Below, piece after piece: positions 45,176 through 54,655 of a DNA stretch of 64,000 nucleotides (positions are counted from its first letter, which is position 1; every line of letters starts with the position of its first letter). The translations under genes and the position numbers were made by a program. Source of the DNA: Pseudooceanicola algae (GTDB lineage: Bacteria > Pseudomonadota > Alphaproteobacteria > Rhodobacterales > Rhodobacteraceae); the NCBI RefSeq assembly GCF_003590145.2, contig NZ_CP060436.1, positions 1,274,001 to 1,338,000 on the forward strand. The letters run 5' to 3'. The notes beneath the pieces are model-generated. The model did not search any database and was not told the DNA's origin. It saw only the letters and a list, made by a program, of their open reading frames with translations.

Positions 45176-45705
45176 TCTCACAGGGACCCATCCCAGCCAC
45201 GGAAACACCGCACTTTCGCCTTTTCGGGTAAACCCGACCAAATTACTTGCTCCGCCAAATTGACAAAAATAGTCAACTATTTGTTTTTATTAAATTTTAT
45301 TGCGTACCGGCTTCGAATCGTTCTAAATTCCCATAACGAAAGCCAGCCTTCCGCCAGCAAGCAATCGCCAAGATTACGCCAGCCGAGGCACATCGCCAGG
45401 CAGCCCACGGATCCAGGAACCCAGCTCTCGCCAGGTCCCCAGACACGCGCAGCCCCCAAGCCAGAATTTGCCACGCCGCCATCCCCTGCGGGAAAGCCAC
45501 GTAGCTTGTTGTGCACTCGGTGCCCCCCTCCCGACTTCCTCCTTCACGCGGCGCAATGCTTAAATTGCGCAAGGCGCTCGCGGTGAAATCGCAATTGCAC
45601 TGGATCTTGCACATTCTTTGTTGCGAATGCTTCTCAGGTGCATTAAAAAACTATTAAATGTTGACGGACTGGACCCGCGCCGAAACCGCATTTGAAGGAG
45701 TGATT
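45176..45705 (+). promoter_or_regulatory. 530-base leader/intergenic region of sitABCD with several palindromes
   Basis: No gene seen. An AT-rich block at 45245-45305 carries AAATAGTCAACTATTT (45267-45282). GCGCAAT-6-ATTGCGC lies at 45551-45570 and GCAATTGC at 45591-45598. TTGCGAA-TGC-TTCTCAG lies at 45621-45637, resembling a Fur/Mur-type inverted repeat 69 bases before the sitA start. The GC-rich middle (45345-45545) has many GCCAG words and could be a transcribed leader. The metal-transport gene downstream makes Mn/Fe-responsive control likely. Confidence 0.5.
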
Positions 45706-46620
45706 ATGAAACCTGTTACCCAGAAGTACCTCAGCCTTGCCCTGCCGGCCCTGGTCACGGCCGGGCTGTTTGCCGGCCCCGCCTCGGCCGAGGATCGCCT
45801 GAAGGTCGTGACCACCTTCACCGTCATCGCCGATATGGCGAGCCATGTGGCAGGCGATGCGGCCGAGGTCGTGTCGATCACCAAGCCCGGCGCCGAAATC
45901 CACGGCTATGAACCCACGCCTGGCGATATCGTCGGGGCCCATGATGCCGATCTGCTGCTTTACAACGGGCTGAACCTGGAACTTTGGTTCGACCAGTTCA
46001 TCCGCAACCTCGGCGATATGCCCTCGGCAACCATCTCGGATGGGATCGACCCGATGCCGATCGCCCTCGGCGCCTATGAGGGCAAGCCGAACCCCCATGC
46101 CTGGATGGGCCTCGAAAACGCACAGATCTACATCGACAATATCGCCGCCGCCCTGTCCGAAGCTGACCCGGAGCATGCCGATCTCTATGCGGTCAATGCC
46201 GATGAATACAAAGCCGAAATCCGCCAGACCATCGAGCCGCTCAAGGCCCGTGTCGCCGAAATCCCCGAAGGTCAGCGTTGGCTGGTGACCTGTGAAGGGG
46301 CGTTCTCCTACCTCGCCCGCGATTTCGGCATGCAGGAGCTTTTCCTCTGGCCGATCAATGCCGACCAGACCGGGACGCCGCAGCAGGTGCGTCAGGTGAT
46401 CGATGGGGTGCGTGAACATGATATCCCGGTGGTCTTCTGCGAAAGCACCGTCAACACCAAGCCCGCCCAGCAGGTCGCACGTGAAACCGGCGCCCATTAT
46501 GGCGGCGTTCTCTATGTCGACAGCCTGTCGGAACCGGATGGCCCGGTGCCCAGCTACCTAGATCTGCTGCGGGTGACCTCGCAGACCATTGCGGATGGTC
46601 TCGAAGCCGGTATGCAATAG
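45706..46620 (+). CDS. sitA: Manganese/iron ABC transporter substrate-binding protein SitA-like
   Basis: 304-residue cluster A-I metal-binding protein. A signal peptide ends ...FAGPASA (about residue 28). Metal ligands of the SitA/PsaA group are present: His in AEIHGYEPTPGD (about 65), His in KPNPHAWMGLEN (about 131), Glu in FCESTVNTKPA and Asp in YVDSLSEPDGP. AAGGAG precedes ATG 45706. The set is more Mn/Fe-like than zinc-like because there is no His-rich loop. First gene of sitABCD. Confidence 0.93.
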   Translation: MKPVTQKYLSLALPALVTAGLFAGPASAEDRLKVVTTFTVIADMASHVAGDAAEVVSITKPGAEIHGYEPTPGDIVGAHDADLLLYNGLNLELWFDQFIRNLGDMPSATISDGIDPMPIALGAYEGKPNPHAWMGLENAQIYIDNIAAALSEADPEHADLYAVNADEYKAEIRQTIEPLKARVAEIPEGQRWLVTCEGAFSYLARDFGMQELFLWPINADQTGTPQQVRQVIDGVREHDIPVVFCESTVNTKPAQQVARETGAHYGGVLYVDSLSEPDGPVPSYLDLLRVTSQTIADGLEAGMQ

Positions 46621-46643
46621 GCCAACAGCAGCCAGGATAAATC

Positions 46644-47567
46644 ATGTCATCCAGCCCAGCCCCCCGGACCAGCACGCCCCCCAACGGGGGCTTGCCCGCG
46701 CCTGATGCCCTCGACAGCGGCATCCGCGCCGATCATGTCTCTGTCACCTACCGAAATGGTCACACCGCCCTGCGCGATGCCAGCTTCCAGATCCCCCGTG
46801 GCACGATCACCGCACTCGTCGGCGTGAATGGCGCCGGGAAATCCACCCTGTTCAAGGCGATCATGGGCTTCGTTCCCGTGGCAACCGGCGACATCCGCCT
46901 GCTTGGCCGGACAGTGCGCGAGGCGTTAAAACAGAACCTGGTCGCCTATGTCCCCCAGTCCGAAGAAGTCGACTGGGCCTTTCCCGTATTGGTCGAAGAC
47001 GTGGTAATGATGGGACGCTACGGCCACATGGGCTTCTTGCGCCGCGCCTCGAAAGCCGATCACGCCGCCGTCGAAGAGGCCCTCGCAAGGGTCAGCATGA
47101 CAGACTACCGCCACCGACAGATCGGAGAGCTCTCCGGGGGCCAGAAGAAACGCGTCTTCCTGGCCCGCGCCCTGGCGCAGGAAGGTCAGGTCATCCTGCT
47201 CGACGAACCCTTCACCGGTGTCGACGTGAAGACCGAAGAACAGATCATCACCCTGCTGCGCGCCCTGCGCGACGAAGGTCGCGTGATGCTGGTTTCCACC
47301 CACAACCTCGGTTCGGTGCCCGAATTTTGCGACCGCACCGTGCTGATCAAGGGCACCGTGCTGGCCTACGGCCCGACCGAGGAAACCTTCAACCACGACA
47401 ATCTCGAACGCACCTTCGGCGGCGTCCTGCGCCACATCACCCTCGGCGGCACCTACCTGCACGACGACGACGACCCGCGCGAGGTGCGCATCTTCACGGA
47501 TGACGAACGCCCGCTGGTCCATTACGGCGACCAGTTGCATCGCCGCGAAACCGAGCCCGAAGAATGA
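46644..47567 (+). CDS. sitB: Metal ABC transporter ATP-binding protein SitB-like
   Basis: 307-residue ATPase. Walker A is GVNGAGKST (about residues 52-60), the signature [10 protein letters not shown] (about 155) and Walker [35 protein letters not shown] is typical of Mn/Zn importers. An acidic C-terminal extension ([11 protein letters not shown] onwards) is a family variant. It follows sitA after 23 bases. Confidence 0.94.
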   Translation: MSSSPAPRTSTPPNGGLPAPDALDSGIRADHVSVTYRNGHTALRDASFQIPRGTITALVGVNGAGKSTLFKAIMGFVPVATGDIRLLGRTVREALKQNLVAYVPQSEEVDWAFPVLVEDVVMMGRYGHMGFLRRASKADHAAVEEALARVSMTDYRHRQIGELSGGQKKRVFLARALAQEGQVILLDEPFTGVDVKTEEQIITLLRALRDEGRVMLVSTHNLGSVPEFCDRTVLIKGTVLAYGPTEETFNHDNLERTFGGVLRHITLGGTYLHDDDDPREVRIFTDDERPLVHYGDQLHRRETEPEE

Positions 47568-47608
47568 CCCCCGTCCTCACCCGGCCTCGCGCTGCGCCTC
47601 GCACAATC

Positions 47609-47672
47609 GTTTCCCTGTCCGAAATATCCCGGGGGAGTCTCCGGAAAGGAGACGGGGGCAGCGCCCCCTTCC
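47609..47672. repeat. Dispersed twin-hairpin intergenic element, copy B
   Basis: GTTTCCCTGTCCGAAATATC, then a G run, then hairpins GTCTCC/GGAGAC (47637-47653) and GGGGGC/GCCCCC (47654-47668). It occupies the gap between sitB and sitC, inside the operon. The two hairpin stems differ in sequence from copy A but keep pairing. Confidence 0.85.
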
Positions 47673-47712
47673 CCGTCCGCCGGCACCCAGCCGACCAAGG
47701 TCCGGCCACCTT

Positions 47713-48603
47713 ATGAATATACTTCTGGAACCCTTTTCCTACGGCTACATGACCAATGCCATGTGGGTCTCGGCCCTGGTCGGCGGCGTCTGCGCGTTTC
47801 TTTCAAGCTACCTGATGCTCAAGGGCTGGTCCCTGATCGGCGATGCCCTGTCCCATTCCGTCGTTCCCGGCGTCGCGGGGGCCTACATGCTGGGCCTGCC
47901 CTTCGCCCTCGGGGCCTTCCTGTCCGGCGGGCTGGCGGCGGCAGCGATGCTCTTCCTGTCGGACCGTTCGGGACTCAAGATCGACGTCATCATCGGGATG
48001 ATCTTCACCGCCTTCTTCGGGCTGGGGCTGTTCATGATTTCGGTCAACCCCATGGCGATCTCGATCCAGACCATCACCATGGGCAATATCCTGGCAATCA
48101 CGCCCGAAGATACGCTGCAACTGGCGTTGATCGGTTTTGTCACCCTGGCCGTGCTGCTGGTCAAGTGGAAGGACCTGATGGTCACCTTTTTCGATGAAAA
48201 CCACGCCCGCTCGATCGGATTGCGCCCCCGCCTGCTGAAGGCCGTGTTCTTCACATTGCTCTCGGCTTCGGTCGTCGCAGCCATGTCGACGGTGGGCGCC
48301 TTTCTGGTGGTCGCCATGGTGGTCACGCCGGGCGCCACGGCCTATCTGCTCTGCGACCGCTTCCCTCGGCTGATCCAGACCTCGGTCCTGATCGGTACCA
48401 CGACCAGCTTCCTTGGCGCCTATGCCAGCTATTTCCTCGACGGGGCCACGGGGGGCATCATCGTTTCATTGCAGACGCTGATCTTTCTCGTGACCTTCAC
48501 CTTTGCGCCCAAGCACGGCATCCTCGCCAGCCGCGCCCGCGCCCGGGCCGAGATCGCCGCGGCCGTGCCCACGGACACGGCCCGGCCGGAAGAGAGCTCA
48601 TGA
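47713..48603 (+). CDS. sitC: Metal ABC transporter permease SitC-like
   Basis: 296-residue permease with about eight helices. SYLMLKGWSLIGDALSHSVVPGVAGAY-type sequence near residues 36-60 is the family signature, and VGAFLVVAMVVTPGATAYLL marks the C-terminal half. ATG 47713 gives MNILLEPFSYGYM. It overlaps sitD by ATGA (48600-48603). A repeat element fills the 145-base gap from sitB. Confidence 0.93.
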   Translation: MNILLEPFSYGYMTNAMWVSALVGGVCAFLSSYLMLKGWSLIGDALSHSVVPGVAGAYMLGLPFALGAFLSGGLAAAAMLFLSDRSGLKIDVIIGMIFTAFFGLGLFMISVNPMAISIQTITMGNILAITPEDTLQLALIGFVTLAVLLVKWKDLMVTFFDENHARSIGLRPRLLKAVFFTLLSASVVAAMSTVGAFLVVAMVVTPGATAYLLCDRFPRLIQTSVLIGTTTSFLGAYASYFLDGATGGIIVSLQTLIFLVTFTFAPKHGILASRARARAEIAAAVPTDTARPEESS

Positions 48604-49454
48604 CCGATACCCTGCTATTGCCCTTCCAGTTTCCCTTCATGCAGAATGCCTTCTGGATTTGCCTGATGGTCTCGATCCCGACTGCCCTGCTCAGCTGCTT
48701 TCTGGTGCTCAAGGGCTGGGCGCTGATGGGCGATGCGGTCAGCCATGCGGTGCTCCCCGGCATCGTGATCGCCTATGCCGTCGGCTGGCCACTGATCCTG
48801 GGCGCCTTTGCCGCCGGGATGTTCACATCACTGCTGACCGGCTTCCTGTCATCCAACAGCCGGGTCAAGCAGGACACCGTGCTGGGTGTCGTCTTTTCCG
48901 GCATGTTCGGAATCGGCATCGTTCTTTACACCTCGATCGACACCAACGCGCACCTCGACCACATCCTGTTCGGCAACATGCTGGGCGTCGGCGCCGAGGA
49001 CCTCTGGACCGCTGGCGTCATCTCGGTCGTCGTCACCCTGGCGCTGAGCCTGAAATGGAAGGACCTGTTGCTGCACGCCTTCGATCCGGCCCAGGCGCGG
49101 GCCTCCGGCCTGCCGGTAGGGCTGCTGCACTACGGGCTGCTGACGCTGCTTTCGCTGGTGATCGTCGCGACGCTGTCGGCCACCGGGTTGATCCTGGCGG
49201 TGGGACTGCTGATCTCGCCCGGCGCCATCGCGTTCCTGACCGTGCGACGGTTTGGATCGATGCTGATCGTCGCCTGCGTGACCTGCTTTGCGGCCATGAT
49301 CTCAGGCACCTATCTCAGCTTCTGGATAGATTCCGCGCCAGCCCCGACGATCATTCTGATCCTGACGGCGGTGTTCATCCTGGCCCTGGTGCGCCGACAG
49401 TTCCAGACGCGCCGGGCCTCGGCCCGCGCGGCCGAGGCAGAGGCTGGGGCCTAG
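48600..49454 (+). CDS. sitD: Metal ABC transporter permease SitD-like
   Basis: 284-residue second permease, paralogous to SitC (LSCFLVLKGWALMGDAVSHA; TGLILAVGLLISPGAIAFL). Coupled to sitC by ATGA. Last gene of the importer operon. Confidence 0.93.
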   Translation: MTDTLLLPFQFPFMQNAFWICLMVSIPTALLSCFLVLKGWALMGDAVSHAVLPGIVIAYAVGWPLILGAFAAGMFTSLLTGFLSSNSRVKQDTVLGVVFSGMFGIGIVLYTSIDTNAHLDHILFGNMLGVGAEDLWTAGVISVVVTLALSLKWKDLLLHAFDPAQARASGLPVGLLHYGLLTLLSLVIVATLSATGLILAVGLLISPGAIAFLTVRRFGSMLIVACVTCFAAMISGTYLSFWIDSAPAPTIILILTAVFILALVRRQFQTRRASARAAEAEAGA

Positions 49455-49495
49455 TCCAGTTGGCCCCGGATGTATCCGATCAACGCTTTTGCGGT

Positions 49496-49606
49496 TCAGC
49501 CGCGCGGCGCGATGCGAAAGCGTCGGCGCAGCCAGGTCATGCGACTGTCCCGGCGCGGCTCGAACAAACAATCCAATACGAAGCGAAAAGCGGAAATCTC
49601 GGCCAT
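49496..49606 (-). CDS. Possible 36-residue basic protein
   Basis: Short frame starting MAEISAFRFVLDCLFEPRRD and ending RRRFRIAPRG, strongly basic and amphipathic. GGGGGA stands about six bases before the ATG at 49606. It lies in the 325-base gap between sitD and rluE on the opposite strand. Reality unproven; the rest of the gap shows no other gene, only the inverted repeat ACCGG/CCGGT near 49639-49657. Confidence 0.35.
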   Translation of the reverse strand: MAEISAFRFVLDCLFEPRRDSRMTWLRRRFRIAPRG

Positions 49607-49779
49607 GGTATCCCCCGAAGCCAACCCCTGTCGCGCAACCGGATACCTTTAGCCGGTAACGCAACCGTGACGCGATTGTGGAGATTTCGTGACCGCCCTT
49701 GACGCCGACCGCCCAAGGACCAGGGGCTTTGGGCGCGCGCCAACTGGATTTCCTCCCCGACTTCCTCTAGGTCGAAGCC

Positions 49780-50337
49780 ATGAGCCGGGTGATCCTTTTC
49801 AACAAGCCTTTCGACGTCCTGTCCCAGTTCACCGACCGGGGCAGCGGCGATAGCCCGCGCCGCACGCTGAGCGATTTCATCGACTTGCCCGGTGTCTATC
49901 CCGCCGGGCGGCTGGATCGTGATAGCGAAGGGCTGATGGTGCTGACCGACGACGGCCGCCTGCAGGCCCGGATCGCCGATCCGAAGCACAAGCTGCCAAA
50001 GACCTACTGGGTGCAGGTCGAAGGCCTGCCCGAGGATGCGGCCCTGGAACAGCTGCGCCGGGGCGTCCCCCTGAAGGACGGCCCGACACGCCCCGCCAAG
50101 GCCCGCCGGATCGACGCGCCGCCTGCTCTATGGCCGCGCAATCCGCCCATCCGGGTGCGTAAATCCATCCCCGATTGCTGGATCGAGATCACGATCTCCG
50201 AGGGGCGCAACCGTCAGGTCCGCCGTATGGTCGCCCATATCGGCCACCCCTGCCTGCGTCTGATCCGGGCCCGGATAGGGGACTGGTCGCTTGGCGACCT
50301 GCCCCCCGGCGCATGGACTGACGCCCCGCAGCGCTGA
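49780..50337 (+). CDS. 23S rRNA pseudouridine synthase, RluE-like
   Basis: 185-residue RsuA/RluE-type pseudouridine synthase without an S4 domain. [13 protein letters not shown] starts the fold. [19 protein letters not shown] holds the catalytic Asp (about residue 47). [11 protein letters not shown] and [21 protein letters not shown] complete the conserved motifs. In E. coli RluE modifies U2457 of 23S rRNA. Single gene. Confidence 0.92.
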   Translation: MSRVILFNKPFDVLSQFTDRGSGDSPRRTLSDFIDLPGVYPAGRLDRDSEGLMVLTDDGRLQARIADPKHKLPKTYWVQVEGLPEDAALEQLRRGVPLKDGPTRPAKARRIDAPPALWPRNPPIRVRKSIPDCWIEITISEGRNRQVRRMVAHIGHPCLRLIRARIGDWSLGDLPPGAWTDAPQR

Positions 50338-50368
50338 CGCCCCGGGCTTTGGCCCGAACTGCCTATAC

Positions 50369-51181
50369 TCACTCTTCGCGGAAATCGTGGCTGTAGCTGA
50401 TGGCCCGCGCCAGTTTCGGCTGATCGAGGTCATTGGCCCAGGCAATGGCGGCGTCGCGGATCGCCTCCGGTGCCTCGTCCTGCCGGGCAATCGCCTCCTC
50501 GACCATCTCGGGCGGGATCGCCTTGATGCAGCGGAACAGCGTCGTGCCGCCGTAATCGACCGTCGCCAGATGCTCGAAGTAGTCGCGCAGCAGGTACATG
50601 GTCGAATGCAGCCAGTAGAGGCCCGAATTGATCGCGTAATCCTGATGCACAAGGTAGGAATCCCCCGGGATCAGCGACGGGTAGAACATCCGCATGCAAT
50701 GATCGTTCAGGGGCTTGGTCTTGGAACAATCCAGCATCAGGATCTCGATCTTGCGGTCGCTCCAGCTGCGCTGCGTGATGTCCCCGGCATAAAGCACCGT
50801 CATGAAGTCGTTCTCGCCCAGTTGATCGTGGTAAAGATCGACCGTCGATTGCCCTTCGGCCCGCGCATCCCATTCCTTCAGCTGCGACGGCAGCCAGTTC
50901 CCCTTGCGAAACAGGTCATAGCTGTGGATCCGACAATCCTTGCGCGTGACCTTGCGATTGATCCGCAGACCGGCCGCGAAGCAGGCCGCCGAGCCGCCAA
51001 GAAAGGCCCCCGCATCGACGATCTCGCCCGCGCCGGTGTAGACGGTCGAGGCCAGCCAGGTCATCAGCTTGCGTTCCTCGGGATGGAGAAGGGCAAGCAG
51101 CTTGCCGATCCGGTCGTAATTCACCCGCCCCCAGGGACGACTTGAAAATTCGGGCGGGGGGCTGGTGTCGAAATCGCGCAT
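50369..51181 (-). CDS. Class I methyltransferase-fold protein (TylF/CmcI-like)
   Basis: 270-residue protein with a SAM-binding-like glycine motif GEIVDAGAFLGGSAACFAAG (about residues 52-71) and IEILMLDCSKTKPL as the next acidic strand. HQDYAINSGLYWLHSTMYLL follows. This resembles macrocin-O-methyltransferase/cephalosporin-hydroxylase-type families, used on sugars and cell-surface glycans. Methyl donor use is inferred; no neighbours indicate a pathway. Start ATG 51181. Confidence 0.7.
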   Translation of the reverse strand: MRDFDTSPPPEFSSRPWGRVNYDRIGKLLALLHPEERKLMTWLASTVYTGAGEIVDAGAFLGGSAACFAAGLRINRKVTRKDCRIHSYDLFRKGNWLPSQLKEWDARAEGQSTVDLYHDQLGENDFMTVLYAGDITQRSWSDRKIEILMLDCSKTKPLNDHCMRMFYPSLIPGDSYLVHQDYAINSGLYWLHSTMYLLRDYFEHLATVDYGGTTLFRCIKAIPPEMVEEAIARQDEAPEAIRDAAIAWANDLDQPKLARAISYSHDFREE

Positions 51182-51314
51182 GCAAGGTCCTGTCTGCCGG
51201 GGTTCACTGCGGGCACTCTTGCGGCGATTGGTTGATTTTCGGTGTAGATCCGACCCCGCCGGGCTGGGTCCAAGCCCGCCCGAAGACGCTGGCGCCCACC
51301 GAAACCCAAGGGAA

Positions 51315-51342
51315 GCCCCGCGAAAACAGCGTTTCGCGGGGC
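51315..51342 (-). terminator. Likely terminator of the phn operon after phnM
   Basis: Perfect 11-bp stem GCCCCGCGAAA / TTTCGCGGGGC with a 6-base loop, 28 bases after the phnM stop. Minus-strand sequence continues TTCCCTT. Weak T run but strong stem. Confidence 0.7.
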
Positions 51343-51369
51343 CAGAAATTCCAGTCAACAAAGGATCAA

Positions 51370-52530
51370 TCAGCCGACGCGGCTGCCCTGCACATAGACC
51401 CCGCGCAGCGCCGGCACGCCGCCGCGCAGCGCAAAGCGGATCATGTCGGCGCGCTGCCCTTGTTCCAGCGCGCCGCGATCCGTCAGACCTGCGGCCCGCG
51501 CAGGCGACCTTGTGACCGTGGCGATTCCGCGCGCCATGTCGTCCCAATGCTGGCCCAACCGGACCGCCGCCAAAAGCAATGCCGAGGGCACGTAATCCGA
51601 GCTGAGGATATCCAGCAGCCCCAGATCCGCCAGTTCCATGGCCGAGACGTTCCCCGAATGCGATCCCCCCCGCACCAGGTTCGGCGCCCCCATGATCACC
51701 GCGATGCCGTGATCACGGCAGGACTGAGCCGCTTCGACCGTGGTCGGGAATTCCGCCACCCGAATACCATGGGCAAATGAGGTCGCGACCTGTTCATGGG
51801 TGGAATCATCATGGCTGGCCAGCACGGCGCCAAAGGTCCTGGCCGCCTGAACCGCCGCCGCTTCATGGCGGGCACCGACGCGGTCATTCAGGTCGAACAG
51901 GAATTGAACGTATTCCTCAAAGCCTTCCCGGTTCAGCCCGTGCTTGCCGCAGACGTAATCTTCGAACTTCGAAATATCGCGGAACTGGCGCTGTCCGGGC
52001 GTGTGGTCCATCAGGCTGACGATGCCGACGCGGTCATCGGGGCCGAATTCCGACAGTTCCTCGATCAGCGTCTCGGAACAGGTCTCAGCGCGCAGGTGCA
52101 GCATGTGGCTGATCTTCAGGGCGCCCTGATCACGCATCGACAGGATCTCGTCCGCCATGGGGCGGGCATAGCGCCGATAGTCGCCGCGATGGTTTTCCAC
52201 GATGGAGCCGACGCGGATGGCGTCGAAGACAGTGGTGATCCCGACCCCGCAAAGCTCTGCGTCATGGGCGACGATGGCGGCGTGATGCGGCCAATGCACC
52301 TTGGGGCGCGGCGTGATGTGGCGTTCAAGGTTGTCTGTATGCAGCTCGACCAGACCTGGCGTCAGGAAATCGCCCTCGCAATCCACATCCGGTGTCCGGG
52401 TCGCGCCGCTGCCGATCTCGGCGATCTTTCCGTCGCGGATCACCACGTGGCCCTCGATCACCTCGTCCGGCAGGACGACGCGGGCATTGCCGAGGACCAG
52501 TTCGCCGGTCTGTTCAGGGTTGTCTTTCAT
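51370..52530 (-). CDS. phnM: Alpha-D-ribose 1-methylphosphonate 5-triphosphate diphosphatase PhnM
   Basis: 386-residue amidohydrolase-superfamily enzyme that removes pyrophosphate from ribose 1-phosphonate 5-triphosphate, the step before C-P bond cleavage. Metal-binding signatures: LTPGLVELHTDNLERHITPRP (about residues 57-77), GIVSLMDHTPGQRQF, VLASHDDSTHEQ and IMGAPNLVRGGSHSGN. This is the operon copy; a second PhnM-like gene lies at 58772. Confidence 0.96.
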   Translation of the reverse strand: MKDNPEQTGELVLGNARVVLPDEVIEGHVVIRDGKIAEIGSGATRTPDVDCEGDFLTPGLVELHTDNLERHITPRPKVHWPHHAAIVAHDAELCGVGITTVFDAIRVGSIVENHRGDYRRYARPMADEILSMRDQGALKISHMLHLRAETCSETLIEELSEFGPDDRVGIVSLMDHTPGQRQFRDISKFEDYVCGKHGLNREGFEEYVQFLFDLNDRVGARHEAAAVQAARTFGAVLASHDDSTHEQVATSFAHGIRVAEFPTTVEAAQSCRDHGIAVIMGAPNLVRGGSHSGNVSAMELADLGLLDILSSDYVPSALLLAAVRLGQHWDDMARGIATVTRSPARAAGLTDRGALEQGQRADMIRFALRGGVPALRGVYVQGSRVG

Positions 52531-52572
52531 GTCTCGACCTTTGGTTGAATTCTTGTGGGGTACCGGCTGGGG

Positions 52573-53124
52573 TCAGGGTACCGGGCTCTCTTCCAGCAGG
52601 GCAAGCACCGCCGCCACCGCCTGCGCCAAAGCGCCGTCATTTCGGACCACCTCCGCCCGGATCCCGGGCGGCAGGGCGAAACCGGCACGGGCCAGCCGGC
52701 CGGCGATTTCCTCGGCGCTTTCCCGTCCGCGGGCGGCCAGACGCGCCGCCAGTACCGGCGCAGGCGCGGTCAGCAGGATGGTGCGAAAGCCCGGTATGCG
52801 CGCCTGGGCTTCGGCCAGCACGCTGCGCGACAGGTTGACCAGCAGATCCTCGCCCTGCGCCAGAAGCTCTGTGACCTCGCAAGGGATCCCGTAATGCAGC
52901 CCATGCGCGCGCCATGACAGGAGGAACTGACCAGCAGCTTCGCGGTGCAGAAATTCGGCTTCGGTGAGCGAGCTGAAATCCTCGCCCCCCGCATCAGCCG
53001 GTCGGGTGATGGCGCGCCGCACCAGACCGATGCCCGGTCGGGCGGCGGCCACGGCCTGCATGACGCTGTCCTTACCGACACCCGAAGGCCCGACGATCCC
53101 GATCAGCCGCCCCTGCTGCGCCAT
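52573..53124 (-). CDS. phnN: Ribose 1,5-bisphosphate phosphokinase PhnN
   Basis: 183-residue guanylate-kinase-like enzyme making PRPP from ribose 1,5-bisphosphate, recycling the sugar after C-P cleavage. P-loop GPSGVGKDS (residues 12-20), RRAITRPADAGGEDF (substrate region) and a C-terminal lid with GRLARAGFALPP. The ATG at 53124 follows the phnL stop by one base; an upstream in-frame TTG is less likely. Confidence 0.93.
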   Translation of the reverse strand: MAQQGRLIGIVGPSGVGKDSVMQAVAAARPGIGLVRRAITRPADAGGEDFSSLTEAEFLHREAAGQFLLSWRAHGLHYGIPCEVTELLAQGEDLLVNLSRSVLAEAQARIPGFRTILLTAPAPVLAARLAARGRESAEEIAGRLARAGFALPPGIRAEVVRNDGALAQAVAAVLALLEESPVP

Positions 53125-53125
53125 C

Positions 53126-53809
53126 TCAGGCAACCCGCGCAGGGGTGAAGCCGGTCACATCGACGACCCGATCACAGACCCGGTCGCGCGCCGCGTGATC
53201 GTGGAAAATCCCGATGATCGCGGCCCCGCGCTGCTTGGCCTCCTCGATCAGCGACATGACCTCTTCGCGGTTGACCGCATCAAGGCTGGCCGTGGGTTCA
53301 TCCAGCAGCAGCGCAGGGTACTCATGGGCAAAACCGCGCGCGATATTGACCCGCTGCTGTTCGCCGCCAGAAAAGGTCGTCGGGCTCAGCTCCCAAAGTC
53401 GTTCGGGGATGTTCAGCCGCGCCAGCAGGGTCTCGGCGCGGGCAAGCGCCTCCGCCCGCCCACAGCCCAGCGCCAGCAGGGGTTCGGCCACGACCACGCG
53501 CGTCGGCACGCGGGGCACCACGCGCAGGAACTGGCTGACATAGCCGAGCCGTTCGCGGCGCAGCGCCAGGATCTCGCGCGGCGCGGCACGGGCCACGTCC
53601 ACGTCGCCGATCATGATCCGCCCAGAGGCGGCCAGGTAATTGCCGTAGATCATCCGCATCAGCGTCGATTTGCCCGCCCCGGAGGCCCCGACAAGCGCCA
53701 CGCATTCACCCGGCGCCACGGTCAGCGAGGCGCCTTCCATGACCGGGATCACCGCCCCACCCTGATTGTGCAGGGTAAAGGTCTTTGACACGTTCTCGAT
53801 CGCTATCAT
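53126..53809 (-). CDS. phnL: C-P lyase complex subunit PhnL (ABC-type ATPase)
   Basis: 227-residue ABC-family protein that associates with the C-P lyase core. Walker [10 protein letters not shown] (about residues 40-48), signature [15 protein letters not shown] (about 146) and Walker [13 protein letters not shown]. It is soluble and has no permease partner, as expected for PhnL. A 7-bp hairpin (53830-53846) lies in the 42-base gap from phnK. Confidence 0.95.
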   Translation of the reverse strand: MIAIENVSKTFTLHNQGGAVIPVMEGASLTVAPGECVALVGASGAGKSTLMRMIYGNYLAASGRIMIGDVDVARAAPREILALRRERLGYVSQFLRVVPRVPTRVVVAEPLLALGCGRAEALARAETLLARLNIPERLWELSPTTFSGGEQQRVNIARGFAHEYPALLLDEPTASLDAVNREEVMSLIEEAKQRGAAIIGIFHDHAARDRVCDRVVDVTGFTPARVA

Positions 53810-53851
53810 CTTGTTCTCGCTCCAATGGTACCGGATAGGATCCGGTGATTG

Positions 53852-54655
53852 TCAGACCTGCAGGACCGAACTGACCAGCAATTGCGTATACCCGTGCTGC
53901 GGATCATCCAGCACCTGATCGGTCAAGCCCGTCTCGACCACATGTCCCGACTTCATCACCATCAAGCGGTCCGCCAGCAGGCGCACGACGGCCAGATCAT
54001 GGGTCACGATGATGGCGCTCAGCCCCATCTCGCGCACAAGGCCCCGCAACAGGTCCAGAAGGCGTGCCTGCACGCTGACATCCAGCCCGCCGGTCGGTTC
54101 ATCCATGAAGACCAACCGCGGCCCCGTGACCAGATTGCGTGCGATCTGCAACCGCTGTCGCATGCCCCCGGAAAACGCGGTGGGACGGTCGTCGATCCGA
54201 TCCGCCTCGATCTCGACCCGGCCAAGCCAGTCCGTCGCCTGATCCCGGATCGCCCCGTAATTTCGCGCACCGATGGCCATCAGCCGTTCACCGACATTCC
54301 CCCCGGCGCTGACGTTCATGCGCAACCCGTCCTGGGCATGCTGATGCACAAAGGCCCAATCGGTCCGCCCCAGCAAACGACGCTCGGATTCGCTCATGCG
54401 AACAGTGTCCACCATGCCGCGCCCTCGGGTGTCGAACTGCACAGCACCGCTGTCCGGCGCCTGGTGCCCCGCGAGACAATTCAGCAGGGTCGTCTTGCCC
54501 GACCCGCTCTCGCCCACGATCCCCATCACCTCTCCGGGATAAAGATCAAAGTTCACCTGCGAACAGCCGATCCGGCTGCCATAGAATTTCGCCAGATCTG
54601 TCACCCGCAACAGGGGTCCGGCCTGTGTCACGCTCGAAATGTCCAGGTCCTTCAT
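53852..54655 (-). CDS. phnK: C-P lyase complex subunit PhnK (ABC-type ATPase)
   Basis: 267-residue ABC ATPase that docks on PhnJ of the core complex. Walker A GESGSGKTT (about residues 49-57), signature FSGGMRQRLQIARNL and Walker B LVFMDEPTGGLDVS, in the dipeptide-importer-like subgroup. ATG 54655 overlaps the phnJ stop (ATGA). Confidence 0.95.
   Translation of the reverse strand: MKDLDISSVTQAGPLLRVTDLAKFYGSRIGCSQVNFDLYPGEVMGIVGESGSGKTTLLNCLAGHQAPDSGAVQFDTRGRGMVDTVRMSESERRLLGRTDWAFVHQHAQDGLRMNVSAGGNVGERLMAIGARNYGAIRDQATDWLGRVEIEADRIDDRPTAFSGGMRQRLQIARNLVTGPRLVFMDEPTGGLDVSVQARLLDLLRGLVREMGLSAIIVTHDLAVVRLLADRLMVMKSGHVVETGLTDQVLDDPQHGYTQLLVSSVLQV

Noticed and set aside
45176-45705. Known riboswitch upstream of sitA
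   Set aside because: I could not match the region to a known manganese (yybP-ykoY) or other riboswitch core by eye, so it is only reported as a palindrome-rich leader.
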